From NCBI RefSeq assembly GCF_016888005.1, contig NZ_JAFDVE010000019.1:62001-126000 (forward strand): DNA of 64,000 bases, read 5' to 3'. The number at the start of each line of letters is the position of its first letter. Positions within the stretch are counted from its first letter, which is position 1. The notes beneath the pieces are model-generated. The model did not search any database. It was not told where the DNA came from and worked only from the letters and a program-made list of their open reading frames with translations. The stretch comes from Phycicoccus sp. CSK15P-2 (GTDB lineage: Bacteria > Actinomycetota > Actinomycetes > Actinomycetales > Dermatophilaceae). The translations under genes and the position numbers were made by a program. Positions 24,265-34,791 of this stretch are shown here, in pieces.

Positions 24265-25143
24265 TCAGGACCGGACGAGGTGTGGGTCGGACGCGGCCGG
24301 GTGCCGCAGGTGCCACTGCGCGGTGAGCACGCCGAGCACGAGCATCGTCGCGGCCGCGACCCAGCCGAACTCGCCGAGGACGGTCTGCGGCCCGGTGAAC
24401 AGCTGTGCGTCACCCCGGAACGGCGGGCAACCGGATGTCGCGCACTCCGGGACTGCCGAGCCGAGCGAGGCCGCGAAGCCCGTGGCGACCGTCCCGTTCC
24501 AGGCGCCGTGCGCGAGGACGCCGGCCCAGACCCCGTGGCTGCGTTCGGTGAGCACCCCGACGAAGAGGACGAACCCGCTGGTCGCGACGGTGAACGCCGG
24601 GAGCCCGCCGACGAAGCCGTAGCCCCACCAGAGCACGGCCGGCAGGTGGTAGACCCACCACACCGGGACGATGACCGCGGCCGAGAGCCAGAAGCCCCGG
24701 TGGCGCCGGAGCAGCGGCCAGAGGAACCCCCGCCACCCGACCTCCTCGCCCACGGCCGTCAGCGACCCGGAGAGCGCGAGGACCGGGGTGAGGACGAGGA
24801 GCGAGCCGAGCACGCCCGGACGGACCTCGACCCCCGAGACCGCGGCGAGGACCCAGGTGACCGCGAGGACGACGGCCGGGGGCAGGAAGGCGAGCAGCAG
24901 GTGCCGCGTCGGACGCCCCAGCCGGACCCGGCCACCGGCGAGGAGGACGGCCGCGAGCGCACCGACGGCCGGAGCGAACATCACCGGGACCGCGATCCGA
25001 CCGAGGTCGCCCGGCCCCGGACGCAGGACGAGGACGGCTCCCCCGTAGAACGCCACGAGGGCCAGGACGAAGACGACGACCCGGCGGCGGTCCCGGACCG
25101 GGTTCTCCCGCGCGGTCGCGGCCTGCGACGGCGACGTCGCCAC
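24265..25143 (-). CDS. CPBP-family intramembrane metalloprotease
   Basis: This 292-residue polytopic protein has about eight hydrophobic segments. It carries the CPBP/Abi motif block EEVGWRGFLWPLL, where the paired glutamates and Arg are catalytic or structural. Later motifs are VYHLPAVLWW (His) and LAHGAWNG (His, Asn). CPBP proteins are Rce1-related membrane proteases; bacterial members act in peptide or bacteriocin self-protection and signalling, and most have no known substrate. The GTG start has an excellent GGAGG site six bases upstream. The gene heads a leftward pair with the small membrane protein. Confidence 0.85.
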   Translation of the reverse strand: MATSPSQAATARENPVRDRRRVVVFVLALVAFYGGAVLVLRPGPGDLGRIAVPVMFAPAVGALAAVLLAGGRVRLGRPTRHLLLAFLPPAVVLAVTWVLAAVSGVEVRPGVLGSLLVLTPVLALSGSLTAVGEEVGWRGFLWPLLRRHRGFWLSAAVIVPVWWVYHLPAVLWWGYGFVGGLPAFTVATSGFVLFVGVLTERSHGVWAGVLAHGAWNGTVATGFAASLGSAVPECATSGCPPFRGDAQLFTGPQTVLGEFGWVAAATMLVLGVLTAQWHLRHPAASDPHLVRS

Positions 25144-25297
25144 GGTGCACCTCCGTTCGGCCCGGGACGCGTCGCCCGCTCGCCGGCGTCCCTGCCGCCT
25201 ACTGTCCGCCTGTCGCGTGCGCCTCGCCACCCCGCCGGCACGCCATCCCGGTCAAGGCTGCGTGCTCGCCGAGTGACGGGCCCCGAGGTGAGCCGAC

Positions 25298-25372
25298 ATG
25301 ACCGCACCCCAGGACGCGGCGGCCCTGCTCGCGCACCGTCGTCGGCGTGCGGAGGGCGCGATCGCTGGCTAG
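25298..25372 (+). CDS. Possible 24-residue small protein
   Basis: ATG is preceded by GAGGTGAG, a reasonable ribosome site, and opens MTAPQDAAALLAHRRRRAEG before a TAG stop. The peptide is half helical-looking and then strongly basic. It lies in the 275-bp gap between the divergent CPBP and secreted-protein genes. Its stop codon overlaps TAGCGT, a likely -10 box for the secreted-protein gene. It could be a real small protein, a leader peptide or chance. Confidence 0.25.
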   Translation: MTAPQDAAALLAHRRRRAEGAIAG

Positions 25373-25418
25373 CGTCGGACCACACCCGGCCGGCCGGCCC
25401 CGTCCCGAGGAGCAGCCC

Positions 25419-25982
25419 ATGTCCCGTCGCCACGTCGTGCTCGCGCTCCTCGCCGCAGCCCTCCTCGGCCTCGGCTCCGTCGGCCCGGCGTCGGCCGCCC
25501 CGACCGGCTGCACGACGACGACCGAGTGGGTCCACGAGGGCAGCTCGCACTACTACGGCCGCGGCAAGGTCACGTGCACCACCGGCCGGTACACGGTCAA
25601 GCTCCAGTGCCGCAACCAGCAGACCGGGGTCGGCTACGTCCGCTACGGGGGGTCCGCCGTCGACGCGCCGTCGACCGCGACCGCCACATGTCTCAGCGGC
25701 AACGTCGCCGAGCAGGTGCAGGCCGCCGAGGACCCGCGCCCGACGACGGTGGCCGGCTGTGTCACGTGGATGGAGTGGGTCCACTCGGGCAGCACCCACT
25801 ACTACGGTCGCGGCCGGGCGCAGTGCGACGGCGGCACCTACCGGGCGCAGATCCAGTGCCACGACCTGCAGAGCGGGCGGACCTACCTCGCGTACGGCAC
25901 GACCGTCACCGCGCCGGCCACCTCGACCGGTCTGTGCCGCAGCGGCAACGTCGCGGGGACCGTGACCGCGGCCCCACGCTGA
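25419..25982 (+). CDS. Secreted cysteine-rich protein with an internal duplication
   Basis: This 187-residue precursor has a clear Sec signal peptide (MSRRHVVLALLAAALLGLG...ASA). The mature part consists of two copies of a module of about 70 residues. Each copy has tryptophan-valine-His followed by HYYGRG, and four cysteines, and ends in C-x-S-G-N-V-A. The copies read TEWVHEGSSHYYGRGK and MEWVHSGSTHYYGRGR at matching places. Cysteines at equivalent positions suggest two disulfides per module. I do not recognise the family; a small extracellular binding or inhibitor protein is one possibility. A GAGGAG site precedes the ATG and a TAGCGT -10 lies 44 bases upstream of it. Confidence 0.8.
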   Translation: MSRRHVVLALLAAALLGLGSVGPASAAPTGCTTTTEWVHEGSSHYYGRGKVTCTTGRYTVKLQCRNQQTGVGYVRYGGSAVDAPSTATATCLSGNVAEQVQAAEDPRPTTVAGCVTWMEWVHSGSTHYYGRGRAQCDGGTYRAQIQCHDLQSGRTYLAYGTTVTAPATSTGLCRSGNVAGTVTAAPR

Positions 25983-26013
25983 CCTGCGCCGACCCGTGAC
26001 GCCCCCCGCCACG

Positions 26014-26151
26014 ATGCGGGCCGTCGCGCTCACCCGGCACGGGGGCCCGGAGGTGCTCGAGGCTCGCCGGGCCCCGCTGGAGGAGGCGGCTCGCGCCCCG
26101 GAGGAGCTGGAGACCCGCCGCCACGTCGGCGGGCTCGTCCTCGTCCCCTGA
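26014..26151 (+). pseudogene. Relic of a zinc-type quinone oxidoreductase (both ends kept, middle deleted)
   Basis: The 45-codon frame starts MRAVALTRHGGPEVLEARRA, the classic N-terminus of NADPH:quinone reductase-like MDR proteins. After a junction near EEAARAPEELETRRH it ends HVGGLVLVP, the classic C-terminus of the same family, then stops. About 280 residues of cofactor- and substrate-binding core are missing while the frame is preserved. This is best read as an in-frame internal deletion of a once complete gene. It is squeezed between the secreted protein and pepN. Confidence 0.7.
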
Positions 26152-26172
26152 CGCGCCCGCCCGCCGCGCGGC

Positions 26173-28665
<2,493 letters not shown>

Positions 28666-28764
28666 CGGGCCATTGCACCAGACCCGCGGTGGGGCCGTGC
28701 GCACGAGGCGCTCTGTGCGCTCCGCACCCGTGGCTCGCGGGCTGCCGTCGCTAGGGTTTCGGGC
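28666..28764. promoter_or_regulatory. Divergent promoter region between pepN and the alcohol dehydrogenase
   Basis: The gap is 99 bp. Rightward, TAGGGT (28752-28757) ends seven bases before the dehydrogenase ATG. Leftward, TGCAAT (28672-28677 on the complement) ends six bases before the pepN ATG. Neither gene has a convincing ribosome site, so both may be leaderless. No operator-like symmetry was seen. Confidence 0.45.
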
Positions 28765-29886
28765 ATGCGTGCGGCCGTGCTCCAGTCCATCGGCGCGACA
28801 GCCCCCTTCGTCGCGTCCACGCCCCTCGTCGTCGAGGACCTCGAGCTCGACGAGCCGGGCCCGGGCGAGGTCCTCGTCCGGGTGGAGGCCGCGGGGCTGT
28901 GCCACTCCGACCTCTCGGTCGTCGACGGCACCCGCCCCCGCCCCGTCCCGATGGCCCTCGGCCACGAGGGCGCCGGCGTCGTCGAGGCGCTCGGCGCCGG
29001 CGTCGACGACCTCGCCGTGGGCGACCGCGTCGTCACCGTCTTCGTACCCAGCTGCGGCGCCTGTCCGCCGTGCGCCGAGGGTCGTCCCGCCCTGTGCGAG
29101 CCGGGCGCCGCGGCCAACACGGCGGGCACGCTCACGGGTGGGAACGTCCGGCTGCGGCGCCCCGACGGGACCCCGGTCCACCACCACCTCGGGGTCTCCT
29201 GCTTCGCGGAGCACGCCGTCGTGCACCGCCGCTCGCTCGTGCGGGTCGACCCCGAGCTCCCCCCGGAGCACGCCGCACTGTTCGGCTGCGCGGTGCTCAC
29301 CGGGGTTGGCGCCGTCGTGACGACCGCGCAGGTCAGGGCCGGTGAGTCCGTCGCTGTCGTGGGTCTCGGCGGGGTGGGGCTGGCCGCGCTCCTCGGCGCG
29401 CTCGCCGCAGGCGCCCGCCGGGTCGTGGCGATCGACCTCGACCCCGCCAAGCGGGACCTCGCGCTCGAGCTCGGCGCGACGGACACCTACGACGCCGCGG
29501 ACCCCGAGTGCGTGGCGCAGGTCCGCGCCGCGACCGGTGGCGGGGTCGAGCACGCCGTCGAGACGGCGGGCGCGGTCGCCGCTCTCGAGACCGCCTACGC
29601 GGTGACCCGCCGCGGCGGCACGACGACCACCGCGGGCCTCTCCCACCCCGACCGGACGATGGCCCTCCAGCACCTCTCGCTCGTCGCCGAGGAGCGCACG
29701 CTCAAGGGCAGCTACGTCGGGGGCGCGGTGCCGGTCCGGGACGTCCCCCGCTACGTCGAGCTCTTCCGGCGTGGCCGGCTCCCGGTCGACCGGCTGCTCG
29801 CCCCCAGCCGTCCGCTCGGCGAGGTCAACGCCGCCCTCGACGACCTCTCCCACGGCCGCGTCGTCCGCCAGGTGCTCGTGCCGTGA
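28765..29886 (+). CDS. Zinc-dependent alcohol dehydrogenase (MDR superfamily, class III-like)
   Basis: This 373-residue medium-chain dehydrogenase has catalytic zinc residues in AGLCHSDLSV and MALGHEGAG. The structural zinc lobe has four cysteines (PSCGACPPCAEGRPALCE), and the NAD-binding fold carries VVGLGGVGLAALLGAL. LFGCAVLTGVGAV supplies the third catalytic cysteine in the class III manner. The natural substrate cannot be told; primary alcohols or thiol-linked aldehydes are typical. The stop overlaps the start of the thioesterase gene as GTGA, so the two are co-translated and may handle one metabolite. A leaderless start is likely. Confidence 0.88.
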   Translation: MRAAVLQSIGATAPFVASTPLVVEDLELDEPGPGEVLVRVEAAGLCHSDLSVVDGTRPRPVPMALGHEGAGVVEALGAGVDDLAVGDRVVTVFVPSCGACPPCAEGRPALCEPGAAANTAGTLTGGNVRLRRPDGTPVHHHLGVSCFAEHAVVHRRSLVRVDPELPPEHAALFGCAVLTGVGAVVTTAQVRAGESVAVVGLGGVGLAALLGALAAGARRVVAIDLDPAKRDLALELGATDTYDAADPECVAQVRAATGGGVEHAVETAGAVAALETAYAVTRRGGTTTTAGLSHPDRTMALQHLSLVAEERTLKGSYVGGAVPVRDVPRYVELFRRGRLPVDRLLAPSRPLGEVNAALDDLSHGRVVRQVLVP

Positions 29887-30329
29887 GCCTCGACGACGTC
29901 CCCCGGGAGCGCGGCTCGTACGTCCGGTTCACCGACTTCCGCACCCGCTGGGCCGACAACGACCAGTTCGGCCACCTCAACAACGCCCTCTACTACGGGC
30001 TCTTCGACAGCGCCGTGAACCTCGCCCTCACCGAGGAGACCGGGTTCGACCCGCTCGCCGACCCCGAGGTCTTCTACGTCGTGGAGAGCGGGTGCCGCTA
30101 CCACGCCGCGCTCGCCTACCCCGGGGTCGTCGAGGTCGGCGTGCGCGTCACCCGGCTCGGCGGCAGCAGCGTCACCTACGACGTCGCGGTGTTCGGGCCG
30201 GACGAGCAGCTCGCGGCGGCGACCGGACGGTTCGTCCACGTGCACGTGGACCGCCGCACCGGGCGGCCCGCGCCGCTCGCCGGCGAGCGGCGTGCAGCCC
30301 TGGCGCGCGCGTACGGAGTCGAACCCTGA
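29883..30329 (+). CDS. Acyl-CoA thioesterase, hot-dog fold (4-hydroxybenzoyl-CoA thioesterase type)
   Basis: This 148-residue single hot-dog-domain protein has the active-site segment RWADNDQFGHLNNALYYGLF, whose Asp, His and Asn match the 4HBT/YbgC family. Near the C-terminus it has AAATGRFVHVHVDRRTGRP. Members hydrolyse short or aromatic acyl-CoA esters. Translation starts at GTG, overlapping the dehydrogenase stop. With the upstream dehydrogenase it forms a two-gene unit; the substrate is unknown. Confidence 0.87.
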   Translation: MSLDDVPRERGSYVRFTDFRTRWADNDQFGHLNNALYYGLFDSAVNLALTEETGFDPLADPEVFYVVESGCRYHAALAYPGVVEVGVRVTRLGGSSVTYDVAVFGPDEQLAAATGRFVHVHVDRRTGRPAPLAGERRAALARAYGVEP

Positions 30330-30384
30330 CGCCCGCGGCGAGGCCGCCAGGTCACGATCCGGTCACGACTCTTGCGGAGATTTA

Positions 30385-30403
30385 GTTAGTAACCTTTACT
30401 AAC
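30385..30403. promoter_or_regulatory. ROK-repressor operator overlapping the promoter
   Basis: GTTAGTAA-CCT-TTACTAAC is a perfect inverted repeat with 8-bp arms, a striking AT-rich island in a 73% GC context. It ends five bases before the regulator ATG. TTGCGG (30372-30377) and TTTACT (30395-30400), 17 bases apart, give a plausible promoter that the operator covers. Autorepression by the downstream ROK protein is inferred. Confidence 0.7.
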
Positions 30404-30408
30404 CGCTC

Positions 30409-31530
30409 ATGAACGCCCCGCGCCGCGTCCGCACCTCTGCGGCCGTCCTGCCCGCGGACGGACGGCGGCAGAACCTCTCGCTCGTGCTGCAGACCCTGCG
30501 CCGGCTCGGTCCGAGCAGCCGCGCGCAGCTGGCCCGCGAGGTCGGGGTCACGAAGGTGACGATGTCCGACCTCGTCGCGGAGCTCATCTCCGAGGGCCGG
30601 GTCCGGGACGCGGGCACCGCGGCCCAGCAGGGCCCCGGCAAGCCCGCCACGCTCGTCGACCTCGACCCGGCCGGGCTCCTCACCGTCGCCGTCGACCTCT
30701 CGGTGCCCGCCCGGCTGCAGGCCGCGGTCGTCGACATCACCGGCGAGATGCTCCACCTCGAGGTGCGCGAGGCCGCCGTGGACACCGAGAGCGGACGGGG
30801 GGTCGACCCCGGCGTCGTCGTCGAGCTCGTCCGGAGCGTCCTCGCCACCGCCCCCCACCCGGTCCTCGGGATCGGCATCGGCACGCCGGGCGTCGTCGAC
30901 GCCCGGGGCTCGGTCCGCACGGCACCGAACCTCGGCTGGACCGACGTCGCCCTGCACGACCTCGTGAGCGACGCCACCGGCCTGCCGGTCCTCGTGACGA
31001 ACGACTCCGACGCCGCGACGCAGGCCGAGCTCAGCTCCTCCCCCGGCAGCGAGGACCTCGTCCTCGTGCAGGTCGGACGCGGCGTCGGCTGCGGCATCGT
31101 CAGCGGCGGCCGCCGGGTCGTGGGCGCGCACCACGCCGCCGGTGAGATCGGGCACGTCACCGTGGGCACCGACGTCGGGGAGCCCTGCTCCTGCGGGCGG
31201 CGCGGCTGCCTCGAGACGTGGCTCTCCGTCCCCCGTCTGCGCGCCGCGCTCGACGCCGCCGACCCCGACGACGTCGTCACCGTCGGCGGCCGCCGCCTCG
31301 CCGTCGCCCTCGCACCGCTCGTCGCCGCGCTCGACCTCTCGGAGGTCGTGCTCGCCGGGCCGCCCGAGCTCCTCGAGCCCCTCGTGCCGGTCGTCGCCGA
31401 CGGCCTGTCCGAGCGGCTCCTGCCCAGCCCGGACGGGCCCCTCGTCGTCCGTCTCGCCACCCACCCGGACGACATCGTCCTGCGTGGCGCGGCGGCACTG
31501 GTCCTCTGGGACCGGCTCGGGGTCGTCTGA
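30409..31530 (+). CDS. ROK-family transcriptional repressor of the amino-sugar operon (NagC-like)
   Basis: This 373-residue protein has an N-terminal winged helix (SSRAQLAREVGVTKVTMSDLV) fused to a ROK sugar-binding domain. The latter has GIGIGTPGVVDARG, the zinc-binding block GEIGHVTVG...CSCGRRGCLET, and a degenerate ATP-binding site. NagC/XylR-type regulators of this class bind a sugar or sugar phosphate and leave the operator. It is the first gene of a rightward cluster for amino-sugar uptake and breakdown. A perfect inverted repeat sits immediately before the start codon, and no ribosome site is visible. The inducer is probably GlcNAc, GlcNAc-6-phosphate or an oligosaccharide. Confidence 0.88.
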   Translation: MNAPRRVRTSAAVLPADGRRQNLSLVLQTLRRLGPSSRAQLAREVGVTKVTMSDLVAELISEGRVRDAGTAAQQGPGKPATLVDLDPAGLLTVAVDLSVPARLQAAVVDITGEMLHLEVREAAVDTESGRGVDPGVVVELVRSVLATAPHPVLGIGIGTPGVVDARGSVRTAPNLGWTDVALHDLVSDATGLPVLVTNDSDAATQAELSSSPGSEDLVLVQVGRGVGCGIVSGGRRVVGAHHAAGEIGHVTVGTDVGEPCSCGRRGCLETWLSVPRLRAALDAADPDDVVTVGGRRLAVALAPLVAALDLSEVVLAGPPELLEPLVPVVADGLSERLLPSPDGPLVVRLATHPDDIVLRGAAALVLWDRLGVV

Positions 31531-31583
31531 CCCCTCCCCAGGGGGCCACCCGGCCCCGCCACCACCCGAAAGGAACCATCGAG

Positions 31584-32936
31584 ATGCTCCGGCGCCTACC
31601 CCTTGTCGCTCTCACCGGCGCGGCCCTCGTTCTCTCCGCCTGCTCGGGCGGGACCGACGCAGCCACGCCCGACCCCACCGACACCGCCGCCAACGCGGAC
31701 AAGACCGTCACGATGTGGGTCGCCGGCGGCGACACCCCGGACGAGCTGCGCACCTACCTCACGGACACCTTCAAGGAGCGGACCGGCGCGACGCTGGCCA
31801 TCGAGGAGCAGTCCTGGGGCGACCTCATCCCCAAGCTGACCACCGCCCTGCCCGACGCCGACAACACCCCTGACGTCGTCGAGGTCGGCAACACCCAGAG
31901 CCCGACGTTCACCAACGTCGGTGCGTTCATGGACCTCACCGACATGTACGACGAGCTCGGGGGCGACAAGCTCCTGCAGTCCTTCGTCGAGGCCGGCTCG
32001 GTCGACGACACGAAGTACGCGCTCCCCTACTACTTCGGCTCGCGCTACATGTTCGTCCGCAAGGACCTGTGGAAGGAGGCCGGCGTCGCGGAGCCCACCT
32101 CGCTCGACGAGTTCAACAGCGCCGTCGCCACGATCGCGCAGGACAACCCGCGGGACATCAAGAACTTCTCCGGCTTCTTCATCGGCGGCCAGGACTGGCG
32201 CAACGGCATCTCCTGGATCTTCGCCAACGGCGGTGACCTCGCCAAGAAGGAGAACGGCCAGTGGGTCTCGACCCTCGCCGACCCGAGCTCGGTGAAGGGC
32301 CTGGAGCAGCTGCAGAAGATCTACCAGGACGCGAGCCAGGCCCCGGCCGACGCCAAGGACCAGTCGCCGTGGCTGTACATCAACGACAGCGACACCATCA
32401 CCGACGACAACGGTGAGGCCGCCGGCAAGACCTCCCTCGCCGCCGCGACGATCATGGCCCCGGGCTGGGCGCACTGGTCGATCGGCGAGCTCGCCGAGAA
32501 GGACGGCGAGCAGGTCCGCGAGTGGGACGACTCCACCTTCGGCGTCTTCCCGCTGCCCGGCACGGACGGCAACCCGGCCCCGGTCTTCGCCGGTGGCTCG
32601 AACATCGCGGTCTCGGCGCAGACGAAGAACCCCGAGCTCGCCAAGGAGCTCATGCGGATCATCTTCTCCGAGGAGTACCAGAAGATGCTCGGTGGCGCCG
32701 GCCTCGGCCCGGCCAACTCGGACTACGTCAGCTCGCTCGGTGACGACGAGTTCGCCCAGGCGCTCATCGACTCGGCGAGCAACTCGAAGCTGACCCCGGC
32801 CGCTCCGGGCTGGGCCGCGGTCGAGTCGGCGCTGGTCCTCGAGGAGTTCTTCGGCAAGATCCGCGACGCGAAGGACCTCACGGCCCTCGCGCAGGAGTAC
32901 GACGCCAAGATCACCCCGATGCTCAACGCCCAGTGA
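31584..32936 (+). CDS. ABC transporter sugar-binding lipoprotein (amino-sugar/chito-oligosaccharide type)
   Basis: This 450-residue extracellular solute-binding protein has a signal peptide and lipobox, LVLSAC, followed by a Gly/Thr/Asp-rich linker. Family-1 blocks include VTMWVAGGDTPDEL and TPDVVEVGNTQSPTF, with aromatic residues that stack on sugars (YALPYYFGSRYMF). An AAAGGAA site precedes the ATG. It is followed by two permeases, a GH3 glucosaminidase, a kinase and NagB, so the cargo is most likely N,N'-diacetylchitobiose or a GlcNAc-containing saccharide, as for the Streptomyces DasA/NgcE systems. Its codon use matches its neighbours. Confidence 0.9.
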   Translation: MLRRLPLVALTGAALVLSACSGGTDAATPDPTDTAANADKTVTMWVAGGDTPDELRTYLTDTFKERTGATLAIEEQSWGDLIPKLTTALPDADNTPDVVEVGNTQSPTFTNVGAFMDLTDMYDELGGDKLLQSFVEAGSVDDTKYALPYYFGSRYMFVRKDLWKEAGVAEPTSLDEFNSAVATIAQDNPRDIKNFSGFFIGGQDWRNGISWIFANGGDLAKKENGQWVSTLADPSSVKGLEQLQKIYQDASQAPADAKDQSPWLYINDSDTITDDNGEAAGKTSLAAATIMAPGWAHWSIGELAEKDGEQVREWDDSTFGVFPLPGTDGNPAPVFAGGSNIAVSAQTKNPELAKELMRIIFSEEYQKMLGGAGLGPANSDYVSSLGDDEFAQALIDSASNSKLTPAAPGWAAVESALVLEEFFGKIRDAKDLTALAQEYDAKITPMLNAQ

Positions 32937-33058
32937 GCCGCTCCCCGGTGCCGGTGACCGCTCCCGGCACCGGGGACGCCCCGGGCGTGGCCACCGCGCC
33001 CCCGGACCGACGCCCCGGTCAGCCCACCCGCCCCCGTACCGACCGAGGGAACCCCACC

Positions 33059-33952
33059 ATGTCCTCGCGGAGCTCTCGCCGCCTCCCCTACCTCCTCACC
33101 CTGCCGACCCTCGTCCTGCTGCTCGCCGCCCTCGGCTACCCCGTCGCGTGGCAGCTCGTGACCAGCCTGCGCCGGTACGGGCTCATGCAGCAGTTCGGCG
33201 CACCGGCCCCCTGGGTCGGTGTCGACAACTACGTCGCCCTGGTCACCGACCCCTCGCTGTGGACCGTCGTCGTCCGCTCGGTCGTGTTCTGCGTCGTCAC
33301 CGCGCTGGTCAGCGTCGTGGTCGGCGGGCTCATCGCCCTCCTCATGGACGCCGTGCCCCGCTGGGCCCGGCTCGTGCTCCAGGTCTGTCTGCTCGTCGCC
33401 TGGGCCATGCCGATCGTCGCCGCGATGACGGTCTGGGTGTGGCTCGTCGACTGGCGCCGCGGCGTGCTCAACTGGCTCCTCGTCGAGGTGGGTGTCGAGA
33501 GCGCCTACGGCCACAACTGGCTCGCCCAGCCGACCTCGTTCTTCGTCATCGCCTCGGCGATCGTCGTGTGGATGAGCGTGCCGTTCATCGCGCTCAGCGT
33601 CTACGCCGGGCTGACCCAGCTGAGCCCCGACGTCCTCGAGGCCGCCCAGCTCGACGGTGCCGGGTGGTTCCGGCGGCTGCGGCACATCGTGCTCCCCCTC
33701 GTCGCCCCGGTCATCTCGATCGTGCTGCTGCTGCAGCTCATCTGGGACCTGCGGGTGTTCACCCAGATCAAGATCCTCCAGGACGCCGGCTCCGTGGCGA
33801 GCGAGACCGACCTGCTCGGCACGTACGTCTACCGGCTCGGCACCGGCACCGGCGACTTCGGGACGGCGAGCGCGGTCAGCGTCCTCATGCTCGTCCTCAC
33901 CATCGCCCTCAGCTGGTACTACGTCCGCTCCCTCATGGCCCAGGAGTCCTGA
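33059..33952 (+). CDS. Carbohydrate ABC transporter permease (MalF type)
   Basis: This 297-residue permease has six membrane helices and the EAA loop LEAAQLDGAGWFRRLRHIVLP, slightly altered from the MalF norm. The start used has a GAGGGA site. A GTG overlapping the binding-protein stop would add a 42-residue proline-rich extension, but it has no ribosome site. The protein forms half of the membrane channel with the next gene, whose start overlaps its stop codon. No ATPase subunit is encoded nearby. Confidence 0.9.
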   Translation: MSSRSSRRLPYLLTLPTLVLLLAALGYPVAWQLVTSLRRYGLMQQFGAPAPWVGVDNYVALVTDPSLWTVVVRSVVFCVVTALVSVVVGGLIALLMDAVPRWARLVLQVCLLVAWAMPIVAAMTVWVWLVDWRRGVLNWLLVEVGVESAYGHNWLAQPTSFFVIASAIVVWMSVPFIALSVYAGLTQLSPDVLEAAQLDGAGWFRRLRHIVLPLVAPVISIVLLLQLIWDLRVFTQIKILQDAGSVASETDLLGTYVYRLGTGTGDFGTASAVSVLMLVLTIALSWYYVRSLMAQES

Positions 33953-34791
33953 TGCGCCGCCACCGCACCTCCCGGGTGCTCCTCTCCGTCCTCGCCCTCG
34001 TCGTCTCGCTCGTCTGGGCCTTCCCCGTCTACTGGATGCTCAACTCGGCGTTCCTGCCGAACGTCGTCCTGCAGAGCACGACCCCGACCTTCGTGCCGTT
34101 CGGCGGCTCGCTGCGCAACTTCTCCGCCGTGGTCGACGACCCCGCCTTCCTCAGGGCCCTCGGGGTGTCGCTCGTCGTGACGCTGACGACGGTCGTCGCC
34201 GCGATCGTCGTCGCCTTCTTCGGGGCGCTCGCGATCAGCCGGTTCCGGTTCCGCGGACGCTCCTCGTTCGTCCTCGCCCTGCTGCTCATCCAGATGCTCC
34301 CCGCCGAGGGCCTCTTCATCGCGCAGTACAAGATGATGTCCTCGCTCGGGCTGCTCAACCACGCCCTCGGGCTCGCCGTGCTGTACACCGCGGCCGTCGT
34401 CCCGTTCACGATCTGGATGCTGCGCGGGTTCGTCGCCGGGGTACCGGCCGAGCTCGAGGAGGCCGCGATGGTCGACGGCCTCTCCCGCACCCAGGCGTTC
34501 CTGCGGATCACCTTCCCCCTCCTCGCGCCGGGGCTCGTCGCGTCCGGTGTCTACGCCTTCCTCCAGGCGTGGAACGAGTTCACCGTCGCCCTCGTCGTCA
34601 TGACCGCCGAGGACTCGCGCACCCTGCCGCTCTGGCTGCGCGGGTTCGTCCAGGCCAGCGCGACCCGGGAGACCGACTGGGGCCAGGTCATGGCGGCCTC
34701 GACGCTCGTCGCGGTGCCGGTCATCGTCTTCTTCCTCGTCGTGCAGGGCCGGATGAGCAGCGGCCTCGTCGGAGGGGCGGTCAAGGGATGA
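33952..34791 (+). CDS. Carbohydrate ABC transporter permease (MalG type)
   Basis: This 279-residue permease has six membrane helices. Its EAA loop ELEEAAMVDGLSRTQAFLRI and the tail GLVGGAVKG are typical of MalG/CUT1 subunits. The ATG overlaps the preceding permease stop by one base. The stop overlaps the GH3 gene start as ATGA, tying import directly to hydrolysis of the imported sugar. It must borrow an ATPase from elsewhere (MsiK type). Confidence 0.92.
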   Translation: MRRHRTSRVLLSVLALVVSLVWAFPVYWMLNSAFLPNVVLQSTTPTFVPFGGSLRNFSAVVDDPAFLRALGVSLVVTLTTVVAAIVVAFFGALAISRFRFRGRSSFVLALLLIQMLPAEGLFIAQYKMMSSLGLLNHALGLAVLYTAAVVPFTIWMLRGFVAGVPAELEEAAMVDGLSRTQAFLRITFPLLAPGLVASGVYAFLQAWNEFTVALVVMTAEDSRTLPLWLRGFVQASATRETDWGQVMAASTLVAVPVIVFFLVVQGRMSSGLVGGAVKG

